Positions 27,188-35,607 of a DNA stretch of 64,000 nucleotides are shown piece by piece. How positions within the stretch are numbered: the stretch's first letter is position 1; each line of letters opens with the position of its first letter. Under the pieces are notes generated by a model. The model was not told the origin of the DNA and searched no databases. It saw only the letters and a program-made list of their open reading frames with translations. The stretch is taken from contig NZ_AQXG01000007.1 of NCBI RefSeq assembly GCF_000375425.1, forward strand, positions 107,121 through 171,120, in the 5' to 3' direction. Both the position numbers and the translations under genes were made by a program. This DNA is from Gracilimonas tropica DSM 19535. Lineage in GTDB: Bacteria > Bacteroidota > Rhodothermia > Balneolales > Balneolaceae.

Positions 27188-28073
27188 AAGCTACTTCTAT
27201 GTTAGCGCTGAGCGGGAGTCGCCATCCCGGTGCTTTAAATTCCTCAAAACCGTCAAGAGTTTCAACAGCTTTCAATTCTTCGAGTGATTTACCAGCTGAA
27301 ATTCCCTTTTCGGTATAATTTAGCAGCGCAGTCAAAAAATCTCGTTTCAACATCAAATCACTTTTATCGCCGGTGATTCCATAATCTGTATTTCCATGGC
27401 CAAAAATATAGATCACATCTGCAGGATATTCATCAGCTACTGTTTCCAGCGTAGTGATCCAGTTTGAAATAGAAGCGCCCGAACCCCGATCGATAAATGG
27501 ATGTGCCCGATTGAACATCAGATCTCCCATGTGAATCACGTTGGCCTTCTCAAAATAGATCACCGTATCTCCACCGGTATGCGCCGGCCCATAATGAGTG
27601 AGCCGAATGGTTTCATCGCCTACATCGGTCGTCCATGTTTTGGAATATGTGGTATCCGGATAAACCTGAGCATCCAATGCTTCCTTCCCATTTCTTTCCG
27701 CTGCTGCTTTTTGTAAATCAGGTACGTTTTCATGAGCTACAATGCGTTTCACTTTACCTTCAAAAGCCGGGTTACCTGCGGTGTGATCTCCGTGATGATG
27801 GGTATTGATTAGCATATCAAAAGCAGCATCTCCCATGTCTTCCAGGCCGGAAATACAAGTCCGCGCTGATTCCGGAAATTGGGAATCTATAACCACAATG
27901 CCATCCTTATTTACCAGCCAGCCGATGGTTCCACCTGAACCCACAAAAGTACCCACATTTCGGCGCAGTGTGGTGAAGGGACTTTCTTGTCCCAGCGCAA
28001 AAAGTTTATGAAAAGGAAGCGTAGCAGCGGCTCCCATTAAAGCAGATTTTAGCAAAAATTCCCGACGATCCAT
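27162..28073 (-). CDS. MBL-fold metallohydrolase with Tat-like signal
   Basis: 303 residues. The N-terminus DRREFLLKSALMGAAATLP resembles a twin-arginine signal (RR at 3-4), suggesting export in folded form. The metallo-beta-lactamase motif is complete: THHHGDHTAG (His92, His94, Asp96, His97), AHTGGDTVIYF with the next His, and MGDLMF with the bridging Asp, and a C-terminal GHG. It should be a dinuclear zinc hydrolase of the quinoprotein-relay or SoxH/beta-lactamase-like kind; the substrate is not deducible. The following zinc-ribbon gene overlaps its 3' end. Confidence 0.87.
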   Translation of the reverse strand: MDRREFLLKSALMGAAATLPFHKLFALGQESPFTTLRRNVGTFVGSGGTIGWLVNKDGIVVIDSQFPESARTCISGLEDMGDAAFDMLINTHHHGDHTAGNPAFEGKVKRIVAHENVPDLQKAAAERNGKEALDAQVYPDTTYSKTWTTDVGDETIRLTHYGPAHTGGDTVIYFEKANVIHMGDLMFNRAHPFIDRGSGASISNWITTLETVADEYPADVIYIFGHGNTDYGITGDKSDLMLKRDFLTALLNYTEKGISAGKSLEELKAVETLDGFEEFKAPGWRLPLSANIEVAYAELTEDN

Positions 28074-28205
28074 AGTCTTTAAGTTAGGTTATAAAATGAA
28101 TTTTATGCCGTAATTAACGAAAAAAATCGAAGCATTCATTCCCGGTTGAATATGGGAACATCCAACAAGGAACATCGAATATTGAAGGGAGAAGTTTTTT
28201 TCTTG

Positions 28206-28289
28206 CCAACGCAAAGCATTTGATACGAGGGACGAATTTATCCTTTTCAGGTCTTTTCAGATTCAGCCTCGTTCCTACGCTCTGCGTTG
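28206..28289. repeat. Inverted-repeat element with CTCGTTCC...GCTCTGCGTTG arm (family B)
   Basis: The left arm CCAACGCAAAGC...ACGAGG (28206-28230) is an imperfect complement of the right arm CCTCGTTCCTACGCTCTGCG plus TTG (28267-28289). Related arms occur at 32278-32305, 35537-35583 and 44768-44905. No gene is visible in the 258-bp gap. Confidence 0.65.
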
Positions 28290-28331
28290 AAACGAAAATG
28301 TTGCAATGATGTTACTGTCACTAGTCAACCC

Positions 28332-29000
28332 TCAGCTCATTCCGCGGTAACGGCCGGGTTTGTGGTTGATCGCCAGAATGATATTCAACGCCACAGCGGC
28401 CAGCACTGAAAAAGCCAGTGCTTTCCAATCCACGATAAAGAACGCCGCAGATATGATCAGCGTATCGGCTACCATCTGGAATTTACCGGCACTGATCTGA
28501 AAATATTCCTGCACGTAAATAGAGAGAATGTTCAGCCCGCCCAAACTGGCCTTGTGACGAAACAGCATCAGCAAACCACTACCGATCAGAAATCCCCCGA
28601 AAACAGCCGCAAACCAGGGGTTGATGTAGCCAAACTCAAAGATCTTCGGAATATATTCGGTGAGAAATGAAACGCCGGAAACTGCCAAAAAGGTCTTTAT
28701 GGTAAAATCCCAACCCAGTTTTTTGATCGCCAACAGGTAAAACGGAATATTGATCACAAAGAACACAGAGCCAAAAGTAAGATCTGTAGCGTACTGTGTG
28801 AGAAAAGCCACACCGGCCGTACCGCCGATCAGGAAATTCATGTGCGAAAAGATCGAAATACCAAAAGCGGCCAGCAGTGAGCCAATAATAATGCCTTGCA
28901 CATCATCCAGAATGCTGTGTTTTTGGGTCTCTTGTTCTTTAGAAATGGATGGTTTTGATTTCTCTTTTTGAGGGGAATGAGTGGTATTCTCTTGGGTCAT
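28332..29000 (-). CDS. YitT family membrane protein
   Basis: 222 residues. A polar N-terminus (~1-30) precedes five to six membrane segments (GIIIGSLLAAFGISIF; VFFVINIPFYLLAI; WFAAVFGGFLIGSGLLMLF; TLIISAAFFIVDW; AFSVLAAVALNIILAI). The GGTAGVAFL and HKASLGGLNIL loops are typical of the YitT/DUF161 family; transport function is suspected but not established, and the C-terminal DUF2179 domain of many homologues is absent. Its ATG directly follows the TAA of the GroES-like gene with no base between, so the two are cotranscribed. Confidence 0.82.
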   Translation of the reverse strand: MTQENTTHSPQKEKSKPSISKEQETQKHSILDDVQGIIIGSLLAAFGISIFSHMNFLIGGTAGVAFLTQYATDLTFGSVFFVINIPFYLLAIKKLGWDFTIKTFLAVSGVSFLTEYIPKIFEFGYINPWFAAVFGGFLIGSGLLMLFRHKASLGGLNILSIYVQEYFQISAGKFQMVADTLIISAAFFIVDWKALAFSVLAAVALNIILAINHKPGRYRGMS

Positions 29001-29372
29001 TTAAGTGGTTGGTTCATCCCGGATAAGCAGTAAAATAGCTGCATGAGGGACGATTAGATATTTTTCGTTTTCAAATTCAATTTCGTAAGCCTGCTTTTTC
29101 AGGAAGATCGCCAGATCACTTTCCTGCGCCTGCATGCCAATATATTTGGTGTCGGTGCTACCCTTCCAGGTCTCCTCGATATCGGTATTTGGGATGGGAT
29201 AACCGGGCCCGGTTTTCACGATATAGCCGCTTTGAATTTCTTCCTTTTCTTTCACCGAAGCCGGAAGCACCAGCCCACTGCGGGTATGGGTTTCCATGTC
29301 CCGGGGTTTGATGAGCACGCGGTCGCCCACCACTACAAATTTCTCAATGGAGTTCAGATATTCCTGGATCAT
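29001..29372 (-). CDS. Divergent GroES-like co-chaperone family protein
   Basis: 123 residues, longer than the ~95 of classical GroES. The fold is recognisable: VVVGDRVLIKPRDMETHTRSGLVLP (first strand and mobile loop region), SGYIVKTGPGYPIP, then a loop insertion around IEETWKGSTD, and a C-terminal strand YLIVPHAAILLLIRD. There is no groEL next to it, so it is probably an accessory paralogue rather than the main chaperonin lid. It is the first gene of a pair with the YitT gene (stop TAA immediately followed by ATG). A role is not deducible. Confidence 0.75.
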   Translation of the reverse strand: MIQEYLNSIEKFVVVGDRVLIKPRDMETHTRSGLVLPASVKEKEEIQSGYIVKTGPGYPIPNTDIEETWKGSTDTKYIGMQAQESDLAIFLKKQAYEIEFENEKYLIVPHAAILLLIRDEPTT

Positions 29373-29467
29373 ACTGTCTTGATTTTCTATGGTGAAAGAT
29401 ACGGAATTTGAAACTTTGAAAAACCGTTAGTGTAAATCAGCAAATACATTTACTCATCAGAAATATC

Positions 29468-30304
29468 ATGGAAAACAAACTTTGTGTTATTACCGGTGCC
29501 AACTCAGGAATTGGATTTGAAACCGCCAAGGCCCTTGCTCAAAAAGGGGCGTATGTGGTGATGGTCTGCCGTAATGAGGAAAAAGCAAAAGCGGCGATGG
29601 AAGAGATCATACAAGAAACCGGTCATGCCGGCATCGAGATCGTGTTGTGTGATTTTGCTATCCAGGCTGAAATTCATCAGGCCGCCGATACCATCAAACA
29701 AAAATTTGAGAAGATCGATGTACTGATCAACAACCACGGCTTTTTAGCTTCAGAACGTAATGAAACGGTAGATGGACTAGAAGAAACCTTCGCGGTAAAC
29801 CACATCGGCTACTTCTTGTTCACCAACTTACTGCTGGATCACCTGAAATCTGCTGATCATGCCCGCGTTATCAATGTAGCTTCCGAAGCTCACCGCGCCG
29901 GAGAGTTTGATCCCGATAACCTTCAGCTGGAGGATGGCTTTAAACCGTTCAAGGCGTATGGCAATTCAAAGCTTTTCAATATCCTCTTCACCAAAGAACT
30001 GGCTCATCGTTTAAGGGATACTTCCGTAACCGCCAACTGCCTGCATCCAGGACTGGTTGGGTCGAATTTTGGTCAGAGCGGAAATTTGTTGGTTTGACTG
30101 TTTTATACCCTGGGCAAACCGTTTATGACGTCGAATAAAGAAGGCGCTCAAACCTCCATCTATCTGGCCAGCTCCGAGGAAGTGCGAAATACCAGCGGCC
30201 AGTATTTCAAAAACAAAAAAGCATCCACGCCAAGCAGAATTGCCCGGGACATGGATGCCGCAAAAAAATTATGGGAGATCAGCAATAAGCTATGTGGGCT
30301 TTAA
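29468..30304 (+). pseudogene. SDR family oxidoreductase interrupted by one in-frame TGA
   Basis: A short-chain dehydrogenase similar to retinol-dehydrogenase-like SDRs. The NAD(P) motif TGANSGIG is at residues 7-14, the NNHG motif follows at about 88-91, and the catalytic YxxxK is YGNSK near residue 159. Reading stops at TGA 30095-30097 after GNLLV. The same frame then continues for 68 sense codons (LFYTLGKPFMTSNKEGAQTS ... KLWEISNKLCGL) to TAA at 30302-30304, which is the normal C-terminus of the family. A CGA (Arg) to TGA change would explain the stop. Catalytic residues lie before it, so a 209-residue truncated form could still be made, but the substrate-binding C-terminus would be lost. 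A sequencing error is possible. Confidence 0.85.
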
Positions 30305-30334
30305 CCCGGTTCATTCAAATTAAAAACCCCTTAC

Positions 30335-30538
30335 TCATTTAATGTTCAGTTTCGAGACTACGATACCGGCAATCATAACCACTGCTGAAATAATAATTGG
30401 CGTATAATCTCCGGTGCTGATGGCTACATCTGCACCAAAAGCTTCAAAAGATTCTGACTCCTGAAAATATTGATAGCCAAAATAAATCACTCCCAATAAG
30501 CCTCCGGCTGTCAGTATGCTTCCTATCGTTTTTTTCAT
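30335..30538 (-). CDS. Small two-segment membrane protein
   Basis: 67 residues with hydrophobic helices at about 4-23 and 46-63 joined by a polar loop (ESESFEAFGADVAISTGD). The layout resembles DUF3185-like small membrane proteins, but the match is by eye and weak. It sits downstream of the DUF411 gene on the same strand, separated by that gene's terminator, so it is probably transcribed by itself. Confidence 0.55.
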   Translation of the reverse strand: MKKTIGSILTAGGLLGVIYFGYQYFQESESFEAFGADVAISTGDYTPIIISAVVMIAGIVVSKLNIK

Positions 30539-30626
30539 AATGTTTAATTTTATTACGATTGAATTATTGAGAGTACTTTTTTTGAATTTTGTTTCAAAGG
30601 CCGTTAAAAAACTCTATAAAACAAAA

Positions 30627-30648
30627 AAGCCCGGCTGTTACCGGGCTT
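30627..30648 (-). terminator. Intrinsic terminator of the DUF411 gene
   Basis: AAGCCCGG, six-base loop, CCGGGCTT: an exact 8-bp GC-rich stem. Read on the minus strand it is followed by TTTTGTTTT, the classic rho-independent layout, 23 bp past the DUF411 stop codon. Confidence 0.85.
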
Positions 30649-30670
30649 GTGATCTCAAAAGAAATTACGA

Positions 30671-31150
30671 TCAGTATGAAGCATACACACTGGTTGTGCC
30701 ATCTTCCTTAACCAGCAGCACATCATAATTATCCGGTGTGCGGCCGGGAGTTTCCATTCCGGGTGAGCCGATAGGCATTCCGGGCACCGCAAGGCCTACA
30801 ACTCCTTCCGGACGTTCTTTCAGCAGCCGTTCCACTTCCGCACGGGGCACATGCCCTTCTACCACGTATCCATCAATAAGTGCGGTATGACAGGAGGCCA
30901 GTTCCGGGGTGATCCCATTATCTCTTTTCACCTGCATTAGTACGGGCACGGGCACTTCTTCTACGGCAAATTCTCCTTCCATCATGTGAGAGCCCCAGCG
31001 AGTACAACACTGACAACCTTCGTTTTTATACATGGTTACCTGGGTCTTATCAGATAGTAAGTTATTGGATGAATTGCCCGGCCAGAATAAAAAGGCAGCA
31101 ACGCCTGCAGTTACCAACAGGCCTATGATCAAAATTTTGTTGTTATTCAT
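30671..31150 (-). CDS. DUF411 family metal-binding protein
   Basis: 159 residues from the ATG at 31150; the frame is open further upstream but that part (WQTKFPRVGYNKCTSNG) reads as non-coding. A signal anchor at about 5-22 (ILIIGLLVTAGVAAFLFWPG) is followed by the DUF411 domain: TMYKNEGCQCCTRWGSHM with the C-x-C-C metal site, ASCHTALIDGYVVEGHVP with the conserved Cys-His, and AVPGMPIGSPGME. The family is linked to copper or other soft-metal resistance. It fits with the copper genes further on at 45013-47722 but is not in an operon with them. A strong terminator follows. Confidence 0.85.
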   Translation of the reverse strand: MNNNKILIIGLLVTAGVAAFLFWPGNSSNNLLSDKTQVTMYKNEGCQCCTRWGSHMMEGEFAVEEVPVPVLMQVKRDNGITPELASCHTALIDGYVVEGHVPRAEVERLLKERPEGVVGLAVPGMPIGSPGMETPGRTPDNYDVLLVKEDGTTSVYASY

Positions 31151-31242
31151 GTTCTTTACAGTCGGATTCAAATTTGATGTGCGCCAAGATAACCCGTTTG
31201 AGGTACATTTGTTATATCCAACCCGGGGAAATTTTGTCTGCC

Positions 31243-31268
31243 AAAAAAAAGAAGCCCTTAAGAGCTTC
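31243..31268 (-). terminator. Intrinsic terminator after the tsaE operon
   Basis: GAAGCCCTTAAGAGCTTC is a near-perfect palindrome at 31251-31268; on the minus strand it is followed by eight T residues (31250-31243). It lies 72 bp past the stop of the small gene downstream of tsaE and would end that leftward transcript. Confidence 0.7.
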
Positions 31269-31339
31269 ATTCTTTTAATACATAATGAGCATTCGAGATG
31301 AAATTATCTTTGGATGTTCAATATCACTTGCCCGAAGTT

Positions 31340-31627
31340 CTACCGCTCCTTCAGTACGCCCGACAAATTCAGCTTATGGATCGGGATCAAATACGAGGAC
31401 AACATTTCATCTTTGTGAATCCCGAGTTCCCCTGTTCCCCGAAAATCAACCATACACACTTTTTCTGCGGTTTGAACCACTTCCCCGATGCCGTAGTACT
31501 CCGGACTGGGCCCGTAATACACCAAGTCGCCCGTCTTCAGCACGTTATTCGCCCTCCGGTGATACGGCATGATCACCGGTAACAGATCCAGTCGGTAAGG
31601 AAGTCGTCGTTTCTTGGAGAGTGCCAT
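31340..31627 (-). CDS. Small conserved-looking protein of unknown function translated with tsaE
   Basis: 95 residues from the ATG at 31627, which overlaps the tsaE stop as TGATG; a GTG three bases upstream is the alternative. The start is basic (ALSKKRRLPYRLDLLPVIMPYHRRAN), followed by a compact beta-rich part: TGDLVYYGPSPEYYGIGEVV, VCMVDFRGTGELGIHKDEM. The latter looks like an SH3-like or KOW-like barrel, which could suggest RNA or nucleoprotein binding; that is speculation. The overlap with tsaE indicates translational coupling. Open frames on the other strand here are shadows. Confidence 0.6.
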   Translation of the reverse strand: MALSKKRRLPYRLDLLPVIMPYHRRANNVLKTGDLVYYGPSPEYYGIGEVVQTAEKVCMVDFRGTGELGIHKDEMLSSYLIPIHKLNLSGVLKER

Positions 31628-32076
31628 CACTCTTGCTTGTTCTGATGAATAATAATTTCTCTTTCTGAGCCTGACCGATGGTTAATTTCGACCTCAAAGG
31701 CATCTTCGGGGATCAAAGACGATATCTTTTCCGGCCACTCGATCAGGCAAACGCCGTCACCGTAAAAGTATTCTTCGGCTCCAATTTCCAGGGCTTCTTG
31801 TTCGCGTTCTAAACGATAGCAGTCGAAATGATACACCGGAATGCGGCCGGAATATTCATGGATCAAAGTATACGTAGGTGAACTGACTTTTTCAGGTTTG
31901 ATCCCAAATGCCGAAGCCACGCCTTTCACAAAATGTGTTTTTCCGGCACCCAGATCGCCTTTCAGGCAAATGATATCGCCCGGTTTCAGTTGCTTACCAA
32001 ACTCATATCCGGTACGAATGGTTTCCTCAACCGAATGGCTTATGATGGTTTTTGATGTAGACACGTTCTTCTGCAA
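31627..32076 (-). CDS. tsaE: TsaE, tRNA threonylcarbamoyladenosine biosynthesis ATPase
   Basis: 149 residues, the normal size. The Walker A motif GDLGAGKTHFVKG is at about 40-52, followed by VSSPTYTLIHEY and the conserved FDCYRL, then CLIEWPEK, all TsaE signatures. TsaE is the ATPase subunit that resets the TsaB-TsaD complex in making t6A at position 37 of ANN-decoding tRNAs. It starts a short operon with the 95-residue gene. Confidence 0.95.
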   Translation of the reverse strand: MQKNVSTSKTIISHSVEETIRTGYEFGKQLKPGDIICLKGDLGAGKTHFVKGVASAFGIKPEKVSSPTYTLIHEYSGRIPVYHFDCYRLEREQEALEIGAEEYFYGDGVCLIEWPEKISSLIPEDAFEVEINHRSGSEREIIIHQNKQE

Positions 32077-32167
32077 AAACTTCTTTGAAAATTGACCTCA
32101 AAGATACCACGCTTTTGATTCAAAGTTTATTCCCAAAAAGGGAAGGTCCTGCGAAACAAAGATGTAC

Positions 32168-32305
32168 CGCGTCTCTCCAGAGTCGCGTGTTTGTGCTTTC
32201 GTCTTTGGAAAGGAATCGTTCCGTGAACTTGTCTACAAACAAGAGAAAGAAAAAACAGCGATAACGGTGCGGAAATACGCTCCAACGCAGATCGCAGGAG
32301 CGAGG
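32168..32305. repeat. Composite repeat: 26-bp repeat plus family B arm
   Basis: Bases 32168-32193 are identical to 60825-60850 (begins CGCGTCTCTCCAGAGTCGCG and continues TGTTTG). Bases 32278-32305 hold a family B arm (CGCTCCAACGCAG then GGAGCGAGG). The two repeat types thus meet in one 282-bp gap between tsaE and porX; no real gene is visible in it. Confidence 0.7.
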
Positions 32306-32358
32306 TAGAAAAGAACTTCAGCATTGAATGTTCAATGTTCTGTAATCATTGTTCTTTC

Positions 32359-33900
32359 CTATTTCGGCCGTAAGGTAGCAATCGGCAAGATCACCTCTTC
32401 CATGGAAGCCCCGCCATGCTGAAAGGTATCCCGGTAGCGGTTTTGGTATTTGTGATAGTTGGTAGGATATACAAAATAATAGTCCTCCCGGGCAATCATA
32501 TAATTGTTGATGGAACCCACTTTAGGAAGGCGATAAGCTTCCGGGTCGTCCATAAAAATGACTGTTTCAGGCTGATCGGCTTTGAGGTTCCGGCCGTATT
32601 TATAGCGGAGGTTGGTGGCGGTATCTTTGTCACCATATACTTTGGTGTCGCGCAGGGCGCGCACTGAGCCATGGTCGGTAGTGATCACCAGTGTAACGTT
32701 TTCTTTGGCCAGGCCTTTGAACATTTGAAGCAGCGAAGAGTGCTGAAACCAGGCTTCCGTCACCGATCGAAACGCAGATACATCGGGAGCCAGCTCTTTG
32801 ATGACATCCGAATCGGAACGGGAATGGACGAGCGTATCCACAAAATTGAACACAAAAGCGGCAAGTTTTGACTGTGCATAACTGCCGATCTTGTCGGCTA
32901 CTTTACGCCCGGCATCTGCATTCAGGATCTTTTCATATTTGAAATTGATATCAATGCCATGGCGCTCCAGCTGCCGTTTCAGCAACTCTTCTTCATGTCG
33001 GTTCAGTGAAGATTCATCCTGACCTTGTTGCCACAATTCCGGGTACATGCGCTCGATATCAGCCGGGTATAATCCCGAAAAAATGGCATTCCGCGAATAG
33101 GGCGTTGCTGTTGGTAGAATAGAATAATAAAAGTCGGTATCGATGGAAAAGTAGTTAGAAAGAAACGGCTCAAAGATCAGCCATTGATCGTACCGCATGC
33201 AGTCGATCACGAAGAACATAACGTGCTCATCATTTTTCAGGTGTGGATTCACATACTTCTCAAAAACCTCCGGCGAAAGCATCGGCCGGGCGTCATCCGA
33301 GCGCATCCATCCCAAATATTCCTGATCTAAAAACCGCCCAAATTCTTTGTTAGCCTGCTGAAACTGATCATCAAAAACCTGCACCAATCCTTCGTCCGAA
33401 GAACCCAGGTCAATTTGCCAGTTCGTAAGTTCTTTGTAGATGTCGATCCATTCTTTCCAATGTGTACCGGGATGAATGCGGGACGACAATTCATTGAATT
33501 GCTTCAGATAGGTTTGAGCCGATTTCTCAGATTGAATGCGACTCCGCTCCAACAGTCGTTTGGTGGTCAGCAGGATTTGATTGGGATTCACCGGTTTGAT
33601 GAGGTAATCGGAGATCTTACCCCCGATGGCATCCTCCATGATCGATTCTTCTTCACTTTTGGTGATCATAACCACCGGAAGCGATGGCTGTATAGCCTTG
33701 ATCTTTTCAAGGGTTTCAATACCGCCCATGCCCGGCATTTGTTCATCCAGATATACGATATCAAACGGCTCGGAGGCGATCAGGCTGACCGCGTCATCCC
33801 CGTTAGAGACCGGGGTGATCTCAAATCCCTTTTTCTCTAAAAAAATAATATGCGATTGCAGATGATCGATCTCGTCATCTGCCCAAAGTATTTTAGGCAT
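32359..33900 (-). CDS. porX: PorX: T9SS response regulator with PglZ domain
   Basis: 513 residues from the ATG at 33900 (an upstream in-frame start adds 12 non-conserved residues). The receiver domain opens [10 protein letters not shown]; phospho-acceptor D52 is in [11 protein letters not shown], the Lys is in LIKPVNP. A helical linker follows, then an alkaline-phosphatase-superfamily PglZ domain from about 220: [26 protein letters not shown] with the active Thr, ITTDHGS, and [10 protein letters not shown], all with metal-binding residues. This architecture and length match PorX, which with PorY and SigP controls T9SS genes in Porphyromonas. No porY lies here. The four T9SS cargo genes in the window make it functionally relevant. 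Confidence 0.92.
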   Translation of the reverse strand: MPKILWADDEIDHLQSHIIFLEKKGFEITPVSNGDDAVSLIASEPFDIVYLDEQMPGMGGIETLEKIKAIQPSLPVVMITKSEEESIMEDAIGGKISDYLIKPVNPNQILLTTKRLLERSRIQSEKSAQTYLKQFNELSSRIHPGTHWKEWIDIYKELTNWQIDLGSSDEGLVQVFDDQFQQANKEFGRFLDQEYLGWMRSDDARPMLSPEVFEKYVNPHLKNDEHVMFFVIDCMRYDQWLIFEPFLSNYFSIDTDFYYSILPTATPYSRNAIFSGLYPADIERMYPELWQQGQDESSLNRHEEELLKRQLERHGIDINFKYEKILNADAGRKVADKIGSYAQSKLAAFVFNFVDTLVHSRSDSDVIKELAPDVSAFRSVTEAWFQHSSLLQMFKGLAKENVTLVITTDHGSVRALRDTKVYGDKDTATNLRYKYGRNLKADQPETVIFMDDPEAYRLPKVGSINNYMIAREDYYFVYPTNYHKYQNRYRDTFQHGGASMEEVILPIATLRPK

Positions 33901-33998
33901 GAAATAATAGTCTTTAAATTTGCCACGAAAGCTCAAAAGTGATAAAACTTTAAGCGGACAATTTTTGTGGTTTAGTGATTTAGGGGCTGCAAAATAAT

Positions 33999-34538
33999 TT
34001 AATCCTCAAGCTTGATGTACGGCCGGATGTTTTCCAACCGCTTTTCTCCGATACCCTTAACATTAACGAGTTCATCGATGGAATCAAAGCCGTTGTTTGT
34101 TTCCCGGTATTCAATGATACGTTTGGCATAGGTAGGACCAATACCCTTAAGAGTCTGTAGCGTTTTCAGATCAGCCGTGTTGATATTGATGATTTTTGGT
34201 GCGGTCGTTTTCGGAGTTGAGGATGGCTCTTCACTGGGTGATGCTGCCGGTTCCGTTTCCTCTACTTTTTCCATACGATTAACTTCCGGACCTGGAGAAT
34301 ATTTTTCAATTAGCGCAGCTTTTTCTTGTTCTGCGGCTTCGTTTCTTTTTTGAAACTCGGCCAGTATTTGGTCATAGTTTTCCTGACTATAATTGTAGGA
34401 ACGCCGAAGAAATAGATTTGCAGCCAAAAGGAGTACAATGATCCCCAGCAGCAGCGCGATCCCAATGCGTTCGCCCCGCGATATCTGAAGTCTCTCTACC
34501 CAGAAAAAAGCTTTACGTTTTAGCTCATTGAAATTCAT
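33999..34538 (-). CDS. ComEA-like membrane-anchored helix-hairpin-helix protein
   Basis: 179 residues from the ATG at 34538. One membrane segment at about 27-44 is followed by a charged coiled-coil stretch, a Pro/Ser/Glu/Thr-rich linker, and a pair of helix-hairpin-helix motifs at about 118-178: [25 protein letters not shown] and [16 protein letters not shown]. The arrangement is that of ComEA, the periplasmic DNA receptor in natural transformation, though single-copy HhH proteins with this anchor also occur in non-competent species. No other competence gene is in the window. Confidence 0.8.
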   Translation of the reverse strand: MNFNELKRKAFFWVERLQISRGERIGIALLLGIIVLLLAANLFLRRSYNYSQENYDQILAEFQKRNEAAEQEKAALIEKYSPGPEVNRMEKVEETEPAASPSEEPSSTPKTTAPKIININTADLKTLQTLKGIGPTYAKRIIEYRETNNGFDSIDELVNVKGIGEKRLENIRPYIKLED

Positions 34539-34597
34539 AGGTCTAATATGATAGAGGCGCACCAAAAATTCAACGTCTTTAATGTGTTACTGTGCGA

Positions 34598-34645
34598 AGG
34601 TGTTACGGTGTTTACGACAAATTTCACGTAAACACCGTAACACCT
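34598..34645. repeat. Perfect 19-bp inverted repeat (family E)
   Basis: AGGTGTTACGGTGTTTACG (34598-34616), ten bases, then its exact complement (34627-34645). It sits between the divergent ComEA-like and hydrolase genes. As RNA it would be a very stable hairpin; as DNA a cruciform or binding site. The units GTGTTAC and GTGTTTAC inside each arm are themselves repeated. A degenerate relative is at 26936-26990. Confidence 0.75.
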
Positions 34646-34723
34646 AAACACTGAAGCACCTTGACACAAAAAATAAGGTTGTTTAGTAAAGCAGGATGTG
34701 AGATTTTTGGCAAAATTCAGACT

Positions 34724-35518
34724 ATGGCAGACAATCAGACATTTACATATCAGAACCAGGACATCATCTACCAAAAAGTGGGAGAAGGAAAGCCGCTCGT
34801 TATTCTCCACGGCTGGGGAAGCAGCAAACGCGTGATGATGCCGGTAGCTCAAAACTTGTCAAACCTCCGAACCAGTTATGTACTCGACCTGCCCGGATTT
34901 GGTGATTCCCCGGAACCCTCCCGCGCCTGGAATATTGATGATTACGCGGATGTAGTCCAAGCTTTTATTGAATCCTTAGGAAAAGAAAAAGTGGATGTGC
35001 TGGTGCACTCTTTTGGCGGGCGGATCATCCTGAAATTGTGCGCCCGTGATTTTGGTAAAAACCGCATCGCTAAAGTACTGATAACAGGCGGAGCCGGAAT
35101 GAAACCCAGGCGGTCGATGAAATATTATATCAGAAAGTATACGGCCAAGATCCTGAAAGCTCCATTTATGCTGCTGCCCGGTTCACTCCGCGAAAAAGCA
35201 TTAGGATGGTTGCGTACAACCTCACTTTGGAAAAGTCTCGGCTCTTCCGATTATTCCAAACTTTCGGGGGTGATGCGGGAGACCTTTGTGAAATCAGTGA
35301 CCGAATACCTGGAATCCTGCCTCCCAAAAATTCCCCATGAAACCTTGTTGATCTGGGGAAGAAATGATGATTCTACGCCGGTTTACCAAGGACAGCGAAT
35401 CGAAAAGGGAATCAAGAATGCTGCATTGGTCATTATCGAAGACGCCGGTCATTATGCCTTTCTCGATAAACCCAAGCAGTTTGCACGGATTGCAGAGGCG
35501 TTTTTTAAAGCCGGATAG
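34724..35518 (+). CDS. Alpha/beta hydrolase
   Basis: 264 residues from ATG 34724; the open frame begins 63 bases earlier with a TTG inside the non-coding spacer and is rejected. The fold is a standard alpha/beta hydrolase: oxyanion loop LHGWGSS at 29-34, VDLPGFGDS-like turn, nucleophile S96 in VHSFGG, acid D215 or D216 in WGRNDDSTP, and His243 in DAGHYAF. A cap region with KMRKYTAKI-like helices sits at ~130-200. The substrate (ester, epoxide or amide) is not deducible. It is divergent from the ComEA-like gene. Confidence 0.85.
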   Translation: MADNQTFTYQNQDIIYQKVGEGKPLVILHGWGSSKRVMMPVAQNLSNLRTSYVLDLPGFGDSPEPSRAWNIDDYADVVQAFIESLGKEKVDVLVHSFGGRIILKLCARDFGKNRIAKVLITGGAGMKPRRSMKYYIRKYTAKILKAPFMLLPGSLREKALGWLRTTSLWKSLGSSDYSKLSGVMRETFVKSVTEYLESCLPKIPHETLLIWGRNDDSTPVYQGQRIEKGIKNAALVIIEDAGHYAFLDKPKQFARIAEAFFKAG

Positions 35519-35536
35519 TCATAAATCATCGATTCA

Positions 35537-35583
35537 CTGTTTGCCTCGCTCCGGCGCAGAGCTTCAGGAGCGAGGGTAAACAG
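35537..35583. repeat. Hairpin element of family B after the hydrolase gene
   Basis: CTGTTTGCCTCGCTCC (35537-35552) pairs with GGAGCGAGGGTAAACAG (35567-35583); the loop GGCGCAGAGCTTCA contains GCAGAGC, as in the other family B copies. It lies 18 bp past the hydrolase stop and could help end transcription. Confidence 0.65.
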
Positions 35584-35607
35584 CTAATTACTATTTAGGA
35601 TCAGCAG

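Noticed and set aside
30095-30097. Alternative genetic code or selenocysteine at the SDR TGA
   Set aside because: TGA ends other genes normally, the position is Arg-like in the family, and no SECIS-like hairpin is obvious right after it.
31285-31582. Plus-strand open frames opposite the tsaE-coupled gene
   Set aside because: The minus-strand gene is coupled to tsaE and has a balanced composition; the plus-strand frames have none of this.
32127-32324. A 65-codon frame between tsaE and porX
   Set aside because: It lies within the repeat composite and has no recognisable protein features.
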